Source: Polyangiaceae bacterium (lineage in GTDB: Bacteria > Myxococcota_A > Polyangia > Polyangiales > Polyangiaceae). From it: a stretch of DNA of 56,981 nucleotides. Within the stretch, counting starts at the first letter, position 1. Each line of letters starts with the position of its first letter. Position numbers and translations under genes: made by a program. The stretch is from assembly GCA_029941785.1 (NCBI GenBank), contig JAPYTK010000010.1, positions 1-56,981 on the forward strand, given 5' to 3'. The notes under the pieces are model-generated. The model searched no databases. It was not told the origin of the DNA and saw only the letters and a program-made list of their open reading frames with translations. Positions 33,523 to 41,852 of the stretch are shown piece after piece.

Positions 33523-34599
33523 ATGAGGCGAGGTGGACTCGTGCAGTCGTTCGTCGGGGTACTTCTCGCGGGTTTGAGCTTGGCTGCGGCCTGCGGGCCT
33601 CAGGGCTTGTCGATCCTACCCGGCATCATCAATGATCCTGCCAACCGCAGCCTGCGAAAAGCTCTGCTCGGGTACGTCACCGACAACCTCTGCCAGGAGG
33701 TGCAAGGTCGTAGCGTTCCGCTCCGCTTACGCCGTGACGATCCTGCAACGGGCCGCTTTTTTGCCACCGCGTGTCGTGCCGAGCGTTCACCACGGGATCA
33801 ACTCGTCGTGACGCTCGACGGGCACGGATATGCTTGGACGAACGTGACCGGGCGCGTCGGCTTTCGCGCCGCTGCCACGGTTCGATATGACCACGATTTC
33901 CGCATCGTCGAAGATCGCATGTACGTCTATTTCCGGCAGCGACAAACCTATCAAACCCGGTTCGAGCCGACCGTCGTCACGGGGGGCGCGCACGGCGTGT
34001 TGGGCGCCGGCGTCCACGCGACTCTTGGAACGACGATGCAGGTTGCGGTGAAGCAGCTCGGTGGTCGTATCTTGCGTGAACAAATCGCGCAGGGTTTCAC
34101 CGTGATTCGAGAGTCGAGTGGAGGCGTAAGGGTCGTTTTTGGTTTGGTCGAGGCGGGAACCCAGCCGTTGGTGCCATTTGCCTACCGGGGGGAGGGATTG
34201 CGGTTCAATGACCGCAGCGAACTTCACCAAGGTCAGCGCGACTATTTGGGGCCGATCACCATCGAGCGGGCCGAGCAGCAACTTCATATGGATGCACGTC
34301 TCGAGGGGGCTGCGGCGGTCGACGTCCTGCTCGTGCCCCAGTCCGTGGTCAAGCCATGGCTGGCCGCCTACGAAGGGCAGCCTCGGGCCACGCCCCCACC
34401 GGCTGCGGTCCCGATCGACGATGTCTTGCCGGCCAGCAGGAACTCGGGGGTGTGGCGACGCGCCTGGGATGTGCCTCGTGGCGTCTACTTCATCGTGCTC
34501 GACCACACGATTGCGGCAGGGCGCACCAGCCTCCCGCAGGCTCGGCTCGACGACCGTGCGGCCCTCGTCAGCTATGCGGTTCGTGTCGTCGAGCCCTGA
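33523..34599 (+). CDS. lipoprotein of unknown function
   Basis: A 358-aa product from ATG 33523 (an ATG at 33511 would add four residues). The signal has hydrophobic core VQSFVGVLLAGLSLAAACG with the lipobox AAAC. The mature part begins LSILPGIINDPANRSLRKAL, and later contains GFRAAATVRYDHDFRIVEDR, FEPTVVTGGAHGVLGAGVHA and a C-terminal GVYFIVLDHTIAAGRTSLP. No catalytic motif or known domain was recognised; the C-terminal part (about 320-358) looks like a small beta-rich domain. It is divergent from the Gly-rich envelope gene and precedes lepB by about 100 bp. Confidence 0.78.
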   Translation: MRRGGLVQSFVGVLLAGLSLAAACGPQGLSILPGIINDPANRSLRKALLGYVTDNLCQEVQGRSVPLRLRRDDPATGRFFATACRAERSPRDQLVVTLDGHGYAWTNVTGRVGFRAAATVRYDHDFRIVEDRMYVYFRQRQTYQTRFEPTVVTGGAHGVLGAGVHATLGTTMQVAVKQLGGRILREQIAQGFTVIRESSGGVRVVFGLVEAGTQPLVPFAYRGEGLRFNDRSELHQGQRDYLGPITIERAEQQLHMDARLEGAAAVDVLLVPQSVVKPWLAAYEGQPRATPPPAAVPIDDVLPASRNSGVWRRAWDVPRGVYFIVLDHTIAAGRTSLPQARLDDRAALVSYAVRVVEP

Positions 34600-34701
34600 G
34601 GCTCTTCAGGACCGCAACGCTTGCTCTGCTCTGCGCCCACGTATAGAGATATCGGCATCTTGAGCGAAGAAGTCAGCCCACCGCCTCCCAACCCGGAGGA
34701 C

Positions 34702-36060
34702 ATGACATCGCCGGCGCCTCTGAAGCGGTCCTCTCCGGTGTTGCGGTATCTGTATTTCGCGGTGCTGCTGGTCGCCTTGCCGGCCAGCCTCGCGGTGCTG
34801 ACGGTGCGCTTGCTCAAGCCCGACTCAGCCTTCGAGCAAGTTGGCGTCGTGCGCACCTTCGTGGCGGAACAACAGGTGCCCGGCGCGATCGTGTTCTTCA
34901 CAGCCTTTGCGCTGCTTCTGTGGCGTTTGCGCTACATGCTGCCCTTCGCGACGCGGGCTGGTGTTCTCGGTCGCCCGGATCTGCCGCGAGACATGTGCGT
35001 CAAATACGACCAAGCGCAGCATCTCATCGAGGAAGCGCGGCGCGTGATGCGCGTCAATGAGCGGGCGGTGGCCCGTGGGCTCAAGCCGAGCGAGCGGGAA
35101 GCCGTCGACGAGGCGATCGCGGATCTCGAAGAGACGATGTACGCTGTCTCGTTTCACGCCGAAGACTTCGCCGAGGCGGCCCACCACTTGGACGACTTGG
35201 TCGATTCCTATCTGAGTCGCTGGCGCAAGAGCGAGGTCCGTGAGTATGGCGAGTCGATCGGGATCGCGTTTGCCGTAGCGATTGCCCTTCGGATTTTTGT
35301 GGTCGAGGCCTTCAAGATTCCGTCGGGATCGATGGTCCCGACCCTCATGATTGGGGATCATATCTTCGTCGCGAAATATGCGTATGGCCCCTTGTTACCG
35401 CGCTCCGATACGCGCCTCTTCTCTCAGATGCCTCCGGAGCGTGGTGATGTTCTCGTCTTCAAGTTTCCGGAGAAAAAGGAACAGGACTTCATCAAGCGTG
35501 TTGTCGCCCTGCCAGGGGACCGTCTCGAAGCGCTCGATGGTCGGCCGGTGATCAACGGGTTCTTGATTCCGAATTGTTACGTCGGGCGCGTCAACGTGGA
35601 CAGCACGGTGCGTGGTCACCTGTATTTGGAATACATCGGAGCGAAAAACCTGTTGACGATGTACAACGACCGGCGGCCTCAGATCGCGTGCAAGAGGCAA
35701 CGCGACTGCGGTGGAGCGCGCTCGTGTCGCGGTGGTATCTGCGGAATGGTGCAAGGGCCTTTTCGAGTGCCCGAGAAGCAAATCTACGTGATGGGCGACA
35801 ATCGGAACAACAGCCACGATTCGCGCTTTTGGCGGGGTGGCATGGGTGCGGGGGTTCCCTTCGAGAACATCAAGGGACGGGCGCTATTTGTCTGGTGGGC
35901 AGGGACGCACAGGATATTCGTCGATGTCATGGGTGAGCCGAAACTGCCAAAGGGCGCTGGCCCCAAGCTGCACGAGCGGCTTCGCGCTTGCTTGAAGAAT
36001 CGACCGCCGGTCAGCGAGACGACGCCCCCGCCACCGAAGGGTTCGCCAGCGGCCCGCTGA
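34702..36060 (+). CDS. lepB: signal peptidase I with long N-terminal extension
   Basis: Type I leader peptidase. With the ATG at 34702, catalytic Ser is S210 (IPSGSMVPTLMIGDHIFVAK) and the general-base Lys is K265 (FIKRVVALPGDRLE); GDNRNNSHDSRFWRGG is the C-terminal box. Ahead of it are two extra hydrophobic segments (about 14-35 and 61-77) and a helical region of about 110 residues before the usual membrane anchor (185-199). A four-Cys insert (CKRQRDCGGARSCRGGIC) lies before the final box. The family is commonly 200-320 aa; this one is about 450. The ribosome site GGAGG is only 2 nt from the ATG, so TTG 34660 is an alternative start. Confidence 0.93.
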   Translation: MTSPAPLKRSSPVLRYLYFAVLLVALPASLAVLTVRLLKPDSAFEQVGVVRTFVAEQQVPGAIVFFTAFALLLWRLRYMLPFATRAGVLGRPDLPRDMCVKYDQAQHLIEEARRVMRVNERAVARGLKPSEREAVDEAIADLEETMYAVSFHAEDFAEAAHHLDDLVDSYLSRWRKSEVREYGESIGIAFAVAIALRIFVVEAFKIPSGSMVPTLMIGDHIFVAKYAYGPLLPRSDTRLFSQMPPERGDVLVFKFPEKKEQDFIKRVVALPGDRLEALDGRPVINGFLIPNCYVGRVNVDSTVRGHLYLEYIGAKNLLTMYNDRRPQIACKRQRDCGGARSCRGGICGMVQGPFRVPEKQIYVMGDNRNNSHDSRFWRGGMGAGVPFENIKGRALFVWWAGTHRIFVDVMGEPKLPKGAGPKLHERLRACLKNRPPVSETTPPPPKGSPAAR

Positions 36061-36137
36061 GCGGATGATGGCGTCGCGTCATCTTTGTCATTTCCTAGCG
36101 GACGTGGGCGCTCAAGCCCGCTAGCCTCCCGTCCGAT

Positions 36138-36881
36138 ATGAAGAGATGTTCGAAATTTTCGCGGATGGGTCGTGCCACCGTCCTTTGCCTTGGGATCAGC
36201 GTCGCATTTGCGGGCCTCACGGGATGCGACAAGTTCAAATCCAGTGACGATGAGTCGGCGGCGGAGGATGACGACGACAAGGACGAGAAGAAGGAAAAAG
36301 CGCCCGTTGCGACGGCGAGCGCCGAGACGTCCAGCGCGGTCGTCACCTACCCCGACATGGTGGATCAATCGGGCACCTACCGCTTGCTCAAGAATTTCGT
36401 CGTATTCCGGGATGCCGACGGGACATCCGAGCGCATCACAGGACTGGCCCGCGGAACGTTGGTCAACGCCAAGGCGACACATCGCGGCTTCTTGCTCGTC
36501 GATTGGCCGAGCGGACCGGGAGAACTCTCTCCCGGTTGGATCCGCGCCGGCCTCAACTCCCCTCGTTTTTCGCGGGTTGAGAAGCCCCCGACGAGTTTGC
36601 CGGTGGCGTCCACGGTGCCGGTCACGAGTGCGAGCGTCGCGGTGAGCGCAGCCCCTGAGGCGAGTGCCGAAGCCGCACCATCTGCGGAGCCGAGCGCGAC
36701 GGTCACAGCGGCGCCGGAGGCAAGTGCCGAGCCGGCCGCGAGCGCGCCGGCCACAGCCCAACCGGAGGCGAGCGCGGCTCCCGAACCGACGAAGACGGAA
36801 AAACCTGCGGCGACGGCGGTGCCGACGACCAAACCTGTTTTCAAGCTTCGACCTGGGTTTCAGTTCAAGAAGGCAAAGTAG
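36138..36881 (+). CDS. lipoprotein with SH3-like domain and Ala/Ser/Glu-rich tail
   Basis: A 247-aa product. The signal (RATVLCLGISVAFAGLTGC) ends in a lipobox LTGC followed by Asp. An acidic stretch (SSDDESAAEDDDDKDEKKEK) comes next, then an approximately 70-residue SH3-like region (YRLLKNFVVFRDADGTSERI, GLARGTLVNAKATHRGFLLV, WPSGPGELSPGWIRAGL). The last 90 residues are low-complexity Ala/Glu/Pro/Ser/Thr. SH3-like domains of this kind are found in envelope proteins that bind peptidoglycan; the function here is not known. The 3' end overlaps the convergent protease gene by 22 bp. Confidence 0.78.
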   Translation: MKRCSKFSRMGRATVLCLGISVAFAGLTGCDKFKSSDDESAAEDDDDKDEKKEKAPVATASAETSSAVVTYPDMVDQSGTYRLLKNFVVFRDADGTSERITGLARGTLVNAKATHRGFLLVDWPSGPGELSPGWIRAGLNSPRFSRVEKPPTSLPVASTVPVTSASVAVSAAPEASAEAAPSAEPSATVTAAPEASAEPAASAPATAQPEASAAPEPTKTEKPAATAVPTTKPVFKLRPGFQFKKAK

Positions 36882-37900
36882 GGCGACTGGCGGTCGCGTC
36901 GCCGCCAGACCGCGGCCAGCAGCAGTCCTATCAGCCACGGCCAGCCCGTGGCTCGTCGCTGGCCGTGGAATCTGCAGGTGCAGCCGCCGTCAGTGAGATT
37001 GGGATCGCCCCCGCTGCCGCTGGCCGCGCTCGCGGACGGAGCGGAGGGGTCTGGCGGATACGCGCCATCGCTTTGTTCGACGATCCAGTCCTCGTAGGCG
37101 GGGGCCAGCGTCCAAATTCCGCCATCGCCACATTGGGCGTTGGCGTCCTCGGCACCGCGTGAGGTCACGCCCACTAAAAAACGAACGCCGCCGTCGAAGT
37201 AGTAGGCTGGTCCGCCGGAGTCGCCGAGGCAGGTGTCGGCGGTGTTCATGCTTCCGGCGAGCATTTCGAAGTCGTTGCGTCGTTCGATCTCCGTGTCGCC
37301 GACGTACAGATCCCCTTCTTTCTGGTTGCTCAAGAGCACGTCGGTGGCGCCGTAGCCGGCGATTCTCAACGGCGCGCCATCGAGGAGTGAGGGCTCGACG
37401 CGCGACGGGGGAAGCAGCAGCGTGGGTGCTTGTTCGCTGACGGGCGACTCGAGTAACAGCAGCGCGATGTCGTCTGCTTTGCCAAGTTGTTCGGGGTTGT
37501 TTCCCGGGTCGGGGTGGATCGTGCCGTCGAATCCCGTCACCCGGATGGTGGCGACGGCGTACTCGTGCGCGTTTGGATCGGTGGCTCGGAGCGAGCCGGC
37601 TACGACCGTGCGGTCGGTCGCGGGCAGCGTGTCGGTGAAGGAGTTGGTGTCCGGATCGAAGACTTTCACACAATGGGCCGCGGTGAGGACGACCGTCGGT
37701 GCGATGAGGGTTCCCGAACACGTCACGCCGCTACCGTCGAGAATGACGACCGTCGAATCGAGATCCGCTTCGAGCGCCTTGTCGCCGTTGATGATGGGAT
37801 CGCTCCGCCTACCGTGTCGTTCGGCGGTCTCGAACGGCACGTCCGCCCCGCAAGCGGTCAGCCCACTCAAGAAAACAAATATTGCGTAGTTATTACGCAT
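36860..37900 (-). CDS. secreted trypsin-like serine protease with MYXO-CTERM-like tail
   Basis: A 346-aa S1-family protease with a complete triad: His in VVLTAAHCVKV, Asp in DDIALLLLE, and Ser in TCLGDSGGPAYY. The activation-like N-terminus is PIINGDKALEAD in place of IVGG. The signal ends at a cysteine (SGLTAC), so it may be a lipoprotein. The C-terminus has a Gly/Ser/Pro linker, then GGCTCRFHG, a hydrophobic stretch WPWLIGLLLAAVW and RRRDRQ, the layout of MYXO-CTERM sorting tails. The very end, SPYFAFLN, extends past the Arg cluster. A -10-like TATATT at 37914-37909 lies 8 nt before the ATG. Confidence 0.93.
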   Translation of the reverse strand: MRNNYAIFVFLSGLTACGADVPFETAERHGRRSDPIINGDKALEADLDSTVVILDGSGVTCSGTLIAPTVVLTAAHCVKVFDPDTNSFTDTLPATDRTVVAGSLRATDPNAHEYAVATIRVTGFDGTIHPDPGNNPEQLGKADDIALLLLESPVSEQAPTLLLPPSRVEPSLLDGAPLRIAGYGATDVLLSNQKEGDLYVGDTEIERRNDFEMLAGSMNTADTCLGDSGGPAYYFDGGVRFLVGVTSRGAEDANAQCGDGGIWTLAPAYEDWIVEQSDGAYPPDPSAPSASAASGSGGDPNLTDGGCTCRFHGQRRATGWPWLIGLLLAAVWRRRDRQSPYFAFLN

Positions 37901-37908
37901 GATTACAA

Positions 37909-37914
37909 AATATA
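37909..37914 (-). promoter_or_regulatory. -10-like element of the protease gene
   Basis: TATATT on the minus strand, 8 nt from the ATG at 37900. The corresponding -35 is not recognisable. No ribosome site is visible before the ATG. Confidence 0.3.
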
Positions 37915-37974
37915 GCTTGCCACGTCGCGGGCGCGAGTGAAACGTTTGCTTCCTCTGAACCGTCCAAGCCTACG

Positions 37975-38475
37975 ATGGAACGATTACTCATCCGACCGCT
38001 TTGCGCACTGGCCACACTCGTTTTGGGTTCGGTCGTTGCTTGCTCCACCCCGGCTGTCGAGTCGCCACCACCGTCGACAGCGACCGACGTGCAGGTGCCC
38101 GCTTCGTCGTCACGGGTACCGACGCGAGCAGCACCGGTGCTGTCTCCTGTGCCGATCGAGTCGGCGTCGCCGCGGATCGTGTCGCCGGCCGCATCGAGTC
38201 CGGACACGGAGGTCGTCGAGGATTTGTCGCAGGGACGTGCAGGGGAGCCTGGCGCGGCGTGCTCGACGGGCGCGCACTGCCGTAGCGGTGTGTGCGAAGG
38301 CATGGGGTGTGGCCCGGACGAAGGGCGGTGCGCGGCGGCCAAGCGCATGTGCACTCGTGATCTTCGCGCCTATTGTGGCTGTGATGGGGTGACCTTCCAC
38401 AATAGCGGAAGTTGTCCGGGAGCCCGTTACGCGCACCCCGGCCTGTGTCCGAAGGACGTCCCTGCCAAGCGCTGA
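37975..38475 (+). CDS. lipoprotein with Kazal-like C-terminal Cys domain
   Basis: A 166-aa lipoprotein: signal MERLLIRPLCALATLVLGSV with lipobox VVAC at about residue 23, followed by a Ser/Pro/Thr-rich spacer of about 70 residues. The C-terminal 75 residues hold about ten Cys: GAACSTGAHCRSGVCEGMGC and then CTRDLRAYCGCDGVTFHNSG with SCPGARYAHPGLC. The C-x-CDGVT-[FY]-x-N-x-x-x-C pattern is that of Kazal-like inhibitor domains as seen in many bacterial proteins. The preceding CxxGxxCRSGVCEG is a second small Cys module. It is divergently transcribed from a trypsin-like protease across 74 bp, which suggests, but does not show, an enzyme-inhibitor pair. Confidence 0.78.
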   Translation: MERLLIRPLCALATLVLGSVVACSTPAVESPPPSTATDVQVPASSSRVPTRAAPVLSPVPIESASPRIVSPAASSPDTEVVEDLSQGRAGEPGAACSTGAHCRSGVCEGMGCGPDEGRCAAAKRMCTRDLRAYCGCDGVTFHNSGSCPGARYAHPGLCPKDVPAKR

Positions 38476-38496
38476 GCATCTTGCCCTTGAGACGCC

Positions 38497-39723
38497 CTAG
38501 CGGCTTTCCGGCTGGCGAGCTTTGGGCCCTTGGGTGTGCTCGAGCGCGGCCCACCCGCACAAGGCGACCACTGCGACGGTGCCGGCCAACCAAAACATGA
38601 ACATCTCGCCGTAGTGGTCGGCGACGAGCCCGAAGCTCGGGCTGACGATGAGTTCACTCAATCCCCACAGGGCGGTGAACATCGCCAGGGCCGAGCCGCG
38701 GAAGGCCGCCGGCGTGCGCGTCACCACCTGGGAGGTGAGAACCGGGAAACAGTAGCCGTGTCCGATCCCGGCGCAAAGCGCGGCTGTCAAGAATTGCTGG
38801 AAGCTGTGCGCTTCGGCAGCGAGAAAGGCGCCTATGATGTACACGCCGAGCGCCGGGGCGACCATGTTGGACGGTCCGATCCGGTCGGGAAGCCGGCCAC
38901 CGAACAACCGCACGGCCGCCGCTCCGAGCGCGTAGCTCAACCACAGACTGGCGGGCTTGGCGACGCCCCGTGACTCGGCCGTGACCGTCGCGAAGGTCAT
39001 GAAGACCGCGACCAGCGAGGAAAAGACGATGGTCGCGAGCCACGTTGGCCACAGCGCGGGATGTTGCAGCGCGCGAACGACGACACGCGCATTGAGCTTC
39101 GGGCGCGTTTCGCCTTCACTGCTCGGTTCGCGTAGCGGAACGAGAAAGAGCAAGGAAAGGGCGACGGCGATGCCGACGATGGGCAGGAACCAGCGCAGAT
39201 CGGCTGGGGCCAGCTCGAGTTGATCGGCGAAAGGATTGATCAGGAGCGGCAGCAAGCCCGACACACCGAAGAGCGCGAGCCCTTCCGTTCTTCTCGATTC
39301 GGGGATCAGATCGGCCGCGAAGGTGAAATAGGCTGTGAAGAGTCCACCCAAGCCGATCCCGAACAACGCGCGCTGTATGTAGATGAGCGGCCCGATACGG
39401 TCGACGAAGGCGATCAGCCAGATAGACCCTGCGGTGAGAATCGTGCACGTGATGAGCGTCGGTTTGCGGCCCAGCGTGTCGAGCGCCCACCCTACCACCG
39501 GCCGAAGCAACAGCCCGCTGACCGCGGCGGTCGCCATGACCATTCCGATCACGGCGTGGCTCGCGCCGAGATGCTGCAGGTAAAGAGGCAGCATGAGCAT
39601 CGACGCGTAGGCCAAAGCCTGAAGAAAATGAGCTATGACGAGCAGGCCGAAGGCCGGCGTCAGAAGCCGGTCGCTGTCGATGCGGCTCCCTTTCTGGCTC
39701 CCGGCTAAAGTCGCGTGGTCCAT
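38497..39723 (-). CDS. MFS transporter
   Basis: A 408-aa major facilitator protein with about 12 hydrophobic segments. The loop 2-3 signature is seen as GWALDTLGRKPTLITC, and the second-half counterpart as GGRLPDRIGPSNMVAP. The N-terminal tail (MDHATLAGSQKGSRIDSDRL) is hydrophilic. Another ATG at 39735 would add four residues. The class (drug, sugar or metabolite export) cannot be told; the ALGASH-type first helices resemble drug:H+ antiporters of the 12-segment type. It diverges from nudC and follows the Kazal-like gene convergently, 21 bp apart. Confidence 0.9.
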   Translation of the reverse strand: MDHATLAGSQKGSRIDSDRLLTPAFGLLVIAHFLQALAYASMLMLPLYLQHLGASHAVIGMVMATAAVSGLLLRPVVGWALDTLGRKPTLITCTILTAGSIWLIAFVDRIGPLIYIQRALFGIGLGGLFTAYFTFAADLIPESRRTEGLALFGVSGLLPLLINPFADQLELAPADLRWFLPIVGIAVALSLLFLVPLREPSSEGETRPKLNARVVVRALQHPALWPTWLATIVFSSLVAVFMTFATVTAESRGVAKPASLWLSYALGAAAVRLFGGRLPDRIGPSNMVAPALGVYIIGAFLAAEAHSFQQFLTAALCAGIGHGYCFPVLTSQVVTRTPAAFRGSALAMFTALWGLSELIVSPSFGLVADHYGEMFMFWLAGTVAVVALCGWAALEHTQGPKARQPESR

Positions 39724-39807
39724 CTGCACGGGCATGTGACACGATTGGGGTGGTCCGTACAATCATCCAAATCGAATTGTTACTGAACCTCAGCGCGAGG
39801 ATCGCCT

Positions 39808-40695
39808 ATGCTCCAGAGTGTTGTGAAGGGTTTCACTCGGGCTGGAGAGTTGCGGCAAGACGACGCCGATTTGGCGAATCGCCTCGCTGAGGCGTCCAGC
39901 ATCGTCATCCCCATGTGGCGCAACCGCAATCTCATCGCCACCGGTCGTCCAACCAAGCCAGCGTTGCTGACCGTTGGCGAAATGGGCGACTTGCTTGGGC
40001 TGGGCGGTGCGGTTGTCTTTCTCGGCTTGTTCGAGGGTGTCGCCTGCTTCGCTTATGACCTGCCGCCCGATCGCGAAATGAACGATGAGCCTGCCTTGGC
40101 TGAGCGTGGCGACTTCAACGACCTGCGCATGGTGGGAAGCCTGCTCAAGACCCACGATGCCGAGCTTCTCGCCTACGCTCGGGGCATGCTGCAGTGGCAC
40201 CGCCACCACCGCTTTTGCGCCCGTTGCGGCGGGGAGACGCGATCCAAACAAGGGGGGCATGTTCGGCTCTGCCTCGGCTGCGAGAAACGTCATTTTCCTC
40301 GGACCGATCCAGCCATCATGGTTCTGGTCGTGCACGAGGACACGTGTTTGCTCGCGCGGCAGCCGACATTTCCCGACGGCATGTTTTCGGTGCTCGCGGG
40401 CTTCGTCGAGCCGGGGGAGAGCATCGAGGATGCCGTGGCCCGTGAGGTGCGGGAAGAGGTCGGCCTCGACGTGACGGACGTGTGCTACGCAAAATCCCAA
40501 CCCTGGCCTTTTCCGTCCTCTCTGATGTTGGGCTTCTCTGCGCAGACTGAGCAGCCCAATGTCGTGCTCGACCGAGAAGAACTCGAAGACGCTCGTTGGT
40601 TTTCACGCGATGATCTTCGGACCGGGGAAATTGTGTTTCCGCCTCCCTTCTCCTTGGCCAATCATCTCATCACGCGCTTCATTGGGAGCGGCTGA
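39808..40695 (+). CDS. nudC: NAD(+) diphosphatase
   Basis: A 295-aa NudC. The zinc ribbon is CARCGG with LCLGCEKRHFPRTDP; the Nudix box is GFVEPGESIEDAVAREVREE, ending VGL; and the NADH-hydrolase motif SQPWPFPSSLMLGF directly follows. It hydrolyses NAD(H) to NMN(H) and AMP and removes NAD caps from RNA. The ATG follows GAGGA by 6 nt. It diverges from the MFS transporter gene and lies 54 bp before pfkA. Confidence 0.96.
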   Translation: MLQSVVKGFTRAGELRQDDADLANRLAEASSIVIPMWRNRNLIATGRPTKPALLTVGEMGDLLGLGGAVVFLGLFEGVACFAYDLPPDREMNDEPALAERGDFNDLRMVGSLLKTHDAELLAYARGMLQWHRHHRFCARCGGETRSKQGGHVRLCLGCEKRHFPRTDPAIMVLVVHEDTCLLARQPTFPDGMFSVLAGFVEPGESIEDAVAREVREEVGLDVTDVCYAKSQPWPFPSSLMLGFSAQTEQPNVVLDREELEDARWFSRDDLRTGEIVFPPPFSLANHLITRFIGSG

Positions 40696-40749
40696 GCGAG
40701 AAAACCCCGGCTCGGGTCGAATGGACACTACGCTTAGGATGACGCGGCG

Positions 40750-41808
40750 ATGAAGATCGGAGTGTTGACTTCGGGGGGCGATGCCCCTGGCATGAATGCG
40801 GCGGTGCGTACTGTGGCTGTGGCGGGGGCCGTTCGCGGTCATCATGTGACCGGGATCCGGCGCGGTTATGCCGGCTTGCTGAAAGGCGAGGCCTCCCCGC
40901 TTTCCTTGCGGGAGGTCGACGGGATCACGCGATTTGGCGGCACCATCCTCGGATCGACCCGCTCGGACGAGTTTGCGACCGAGGAGGGTCAAGCCCTAGC
41001 GGAAGAGCAAATTCGAAATCTCGGGCTCGACGCGCTCGTCGTGATCGGTGGAAATGGTTCGCTCACAGGGGCGCATCGGCTCGCGTTACGGGGGGTGTGT
41101 CGCGTGATCGGCGTGCCCGCATCGATCGACAACGACATTGGCCATACCCGATTTTCGATCGGCGTCGATACGGCGCTCAACACGATCGTCGAGGCATGCG
41201 ACCGCATCTCGGATACGGCGCGGGCCCACCGGCGGGCGTTCCTCGTCGAGGTCATGGGTCGTGAGTGCGGCTTCTTGGCGATGCGCGCTGGGATCGCGGC
41301 TGACGCGGATGCCATTCTCCACGGTGAAGAGGGCTTGAGCGAAGACCAGCTCGTGTCGAGCCTGAGCGGTGTCCTGCGAAAGTGTTTTGCGACCGAGCGG
41401 AACAAGACGCGGGCACTGATCATCAAGGCGGAGGGTGTCCGTGTGCCGACGGGTCGTCTCGCCGAGCGTCTGCAAGCTGTTCTCGACGCGGAATTGCCCG
41501 GAGTGGATTTGCGCGTGACGGTGCTTGGGCACGTCGTCCGAGGTGGCAGCCCGAGCGCCCTCGATCGAGTGATCGCTCAGCGCCTGGCTTTTGCGTCGGT
41601 GCTGGCTTGTGAAGCGGGGGCCGACAGCGTGATGGTTGGGTGGGACCCCTTCTTTTCTCCAGGGCGCGGCACCGAGGACAGCTCGGTCCGTCTGATTCCC
41701 CTGCAGGATGTCTTAGAGGAGACGGCTCGTTTACTCGACGGAAGCAGCCCTATCGTACAGAAGCGTGTGGCCTTGCTGAAACAGGTGAACGAGCTGCTCA
41801 CCTTCTGA
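40750..41808 (+). CDS. pfkA: 6-phosphofructokinase with variant GGNGS motif
   Basis: A 352-aa PfkA: MKIGVLTSGGDAPGMNAAVR, GTILGSTRSDEF, PASIDNDIGHT with catalytic D127 and D129, VEVMGRECGFLAM and LGHVVRGGSPSALDRV. It phosphorylates fructose-6-phosphate. Gly103 at the ATP/PPi discriminating place agrees with ATP use. The Mg-ATP aspartate of Escherichia coli PfkA (D103) is Asn102 here, in VIGGNGSLTG. That could alter metal or nucleotide preference, or mark a subfamily; I do not know which. The C-terminus is a little longer than the 320-aa enzyme. It ends convergent with dinB. Confidence 0.93.
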   Translation: MKIGVLTSGGDAPGMNAAVRTVAVAGAVRGHHVTGIRRGYAGLLKGEASPLSLREVDGITRFGGTILGSTRSDEFATEEGQALAEEQIRNLGLDALVVIGGNGSLTGAHRLALRGVCRVIGVPASIDNDIGHTRFSIGVDTALNTIVEACDRISDTARAHRRAFLVEVMGRECGFLAMRAGIAADADAILHGEEGLSEDQLVSSLSGVLRKCFATERNKTRALIIKAEGVRVPTGRLAERLQAVLDAELPGVDLRVTVLGHVVRGGSPSALDRVIAQRLAFASVLACEAGADSVMVGWDPFFSPGRGTEDSSVRLIPLQDVLEETARLLDGSSPIVQKRVALLKQVNELLTF

Positions 41809-41852
41809 CGCACCTTCTGCGTGCTTGCCGATCCAGGGAGCTTGGCGGTGAC

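Noticed and set aside
41808-41822. Short ACGCA/TGCGT hairpin after pfkA as terminator
   Set aside because: Only five base pairs and no T-tract; it is too weak to call.
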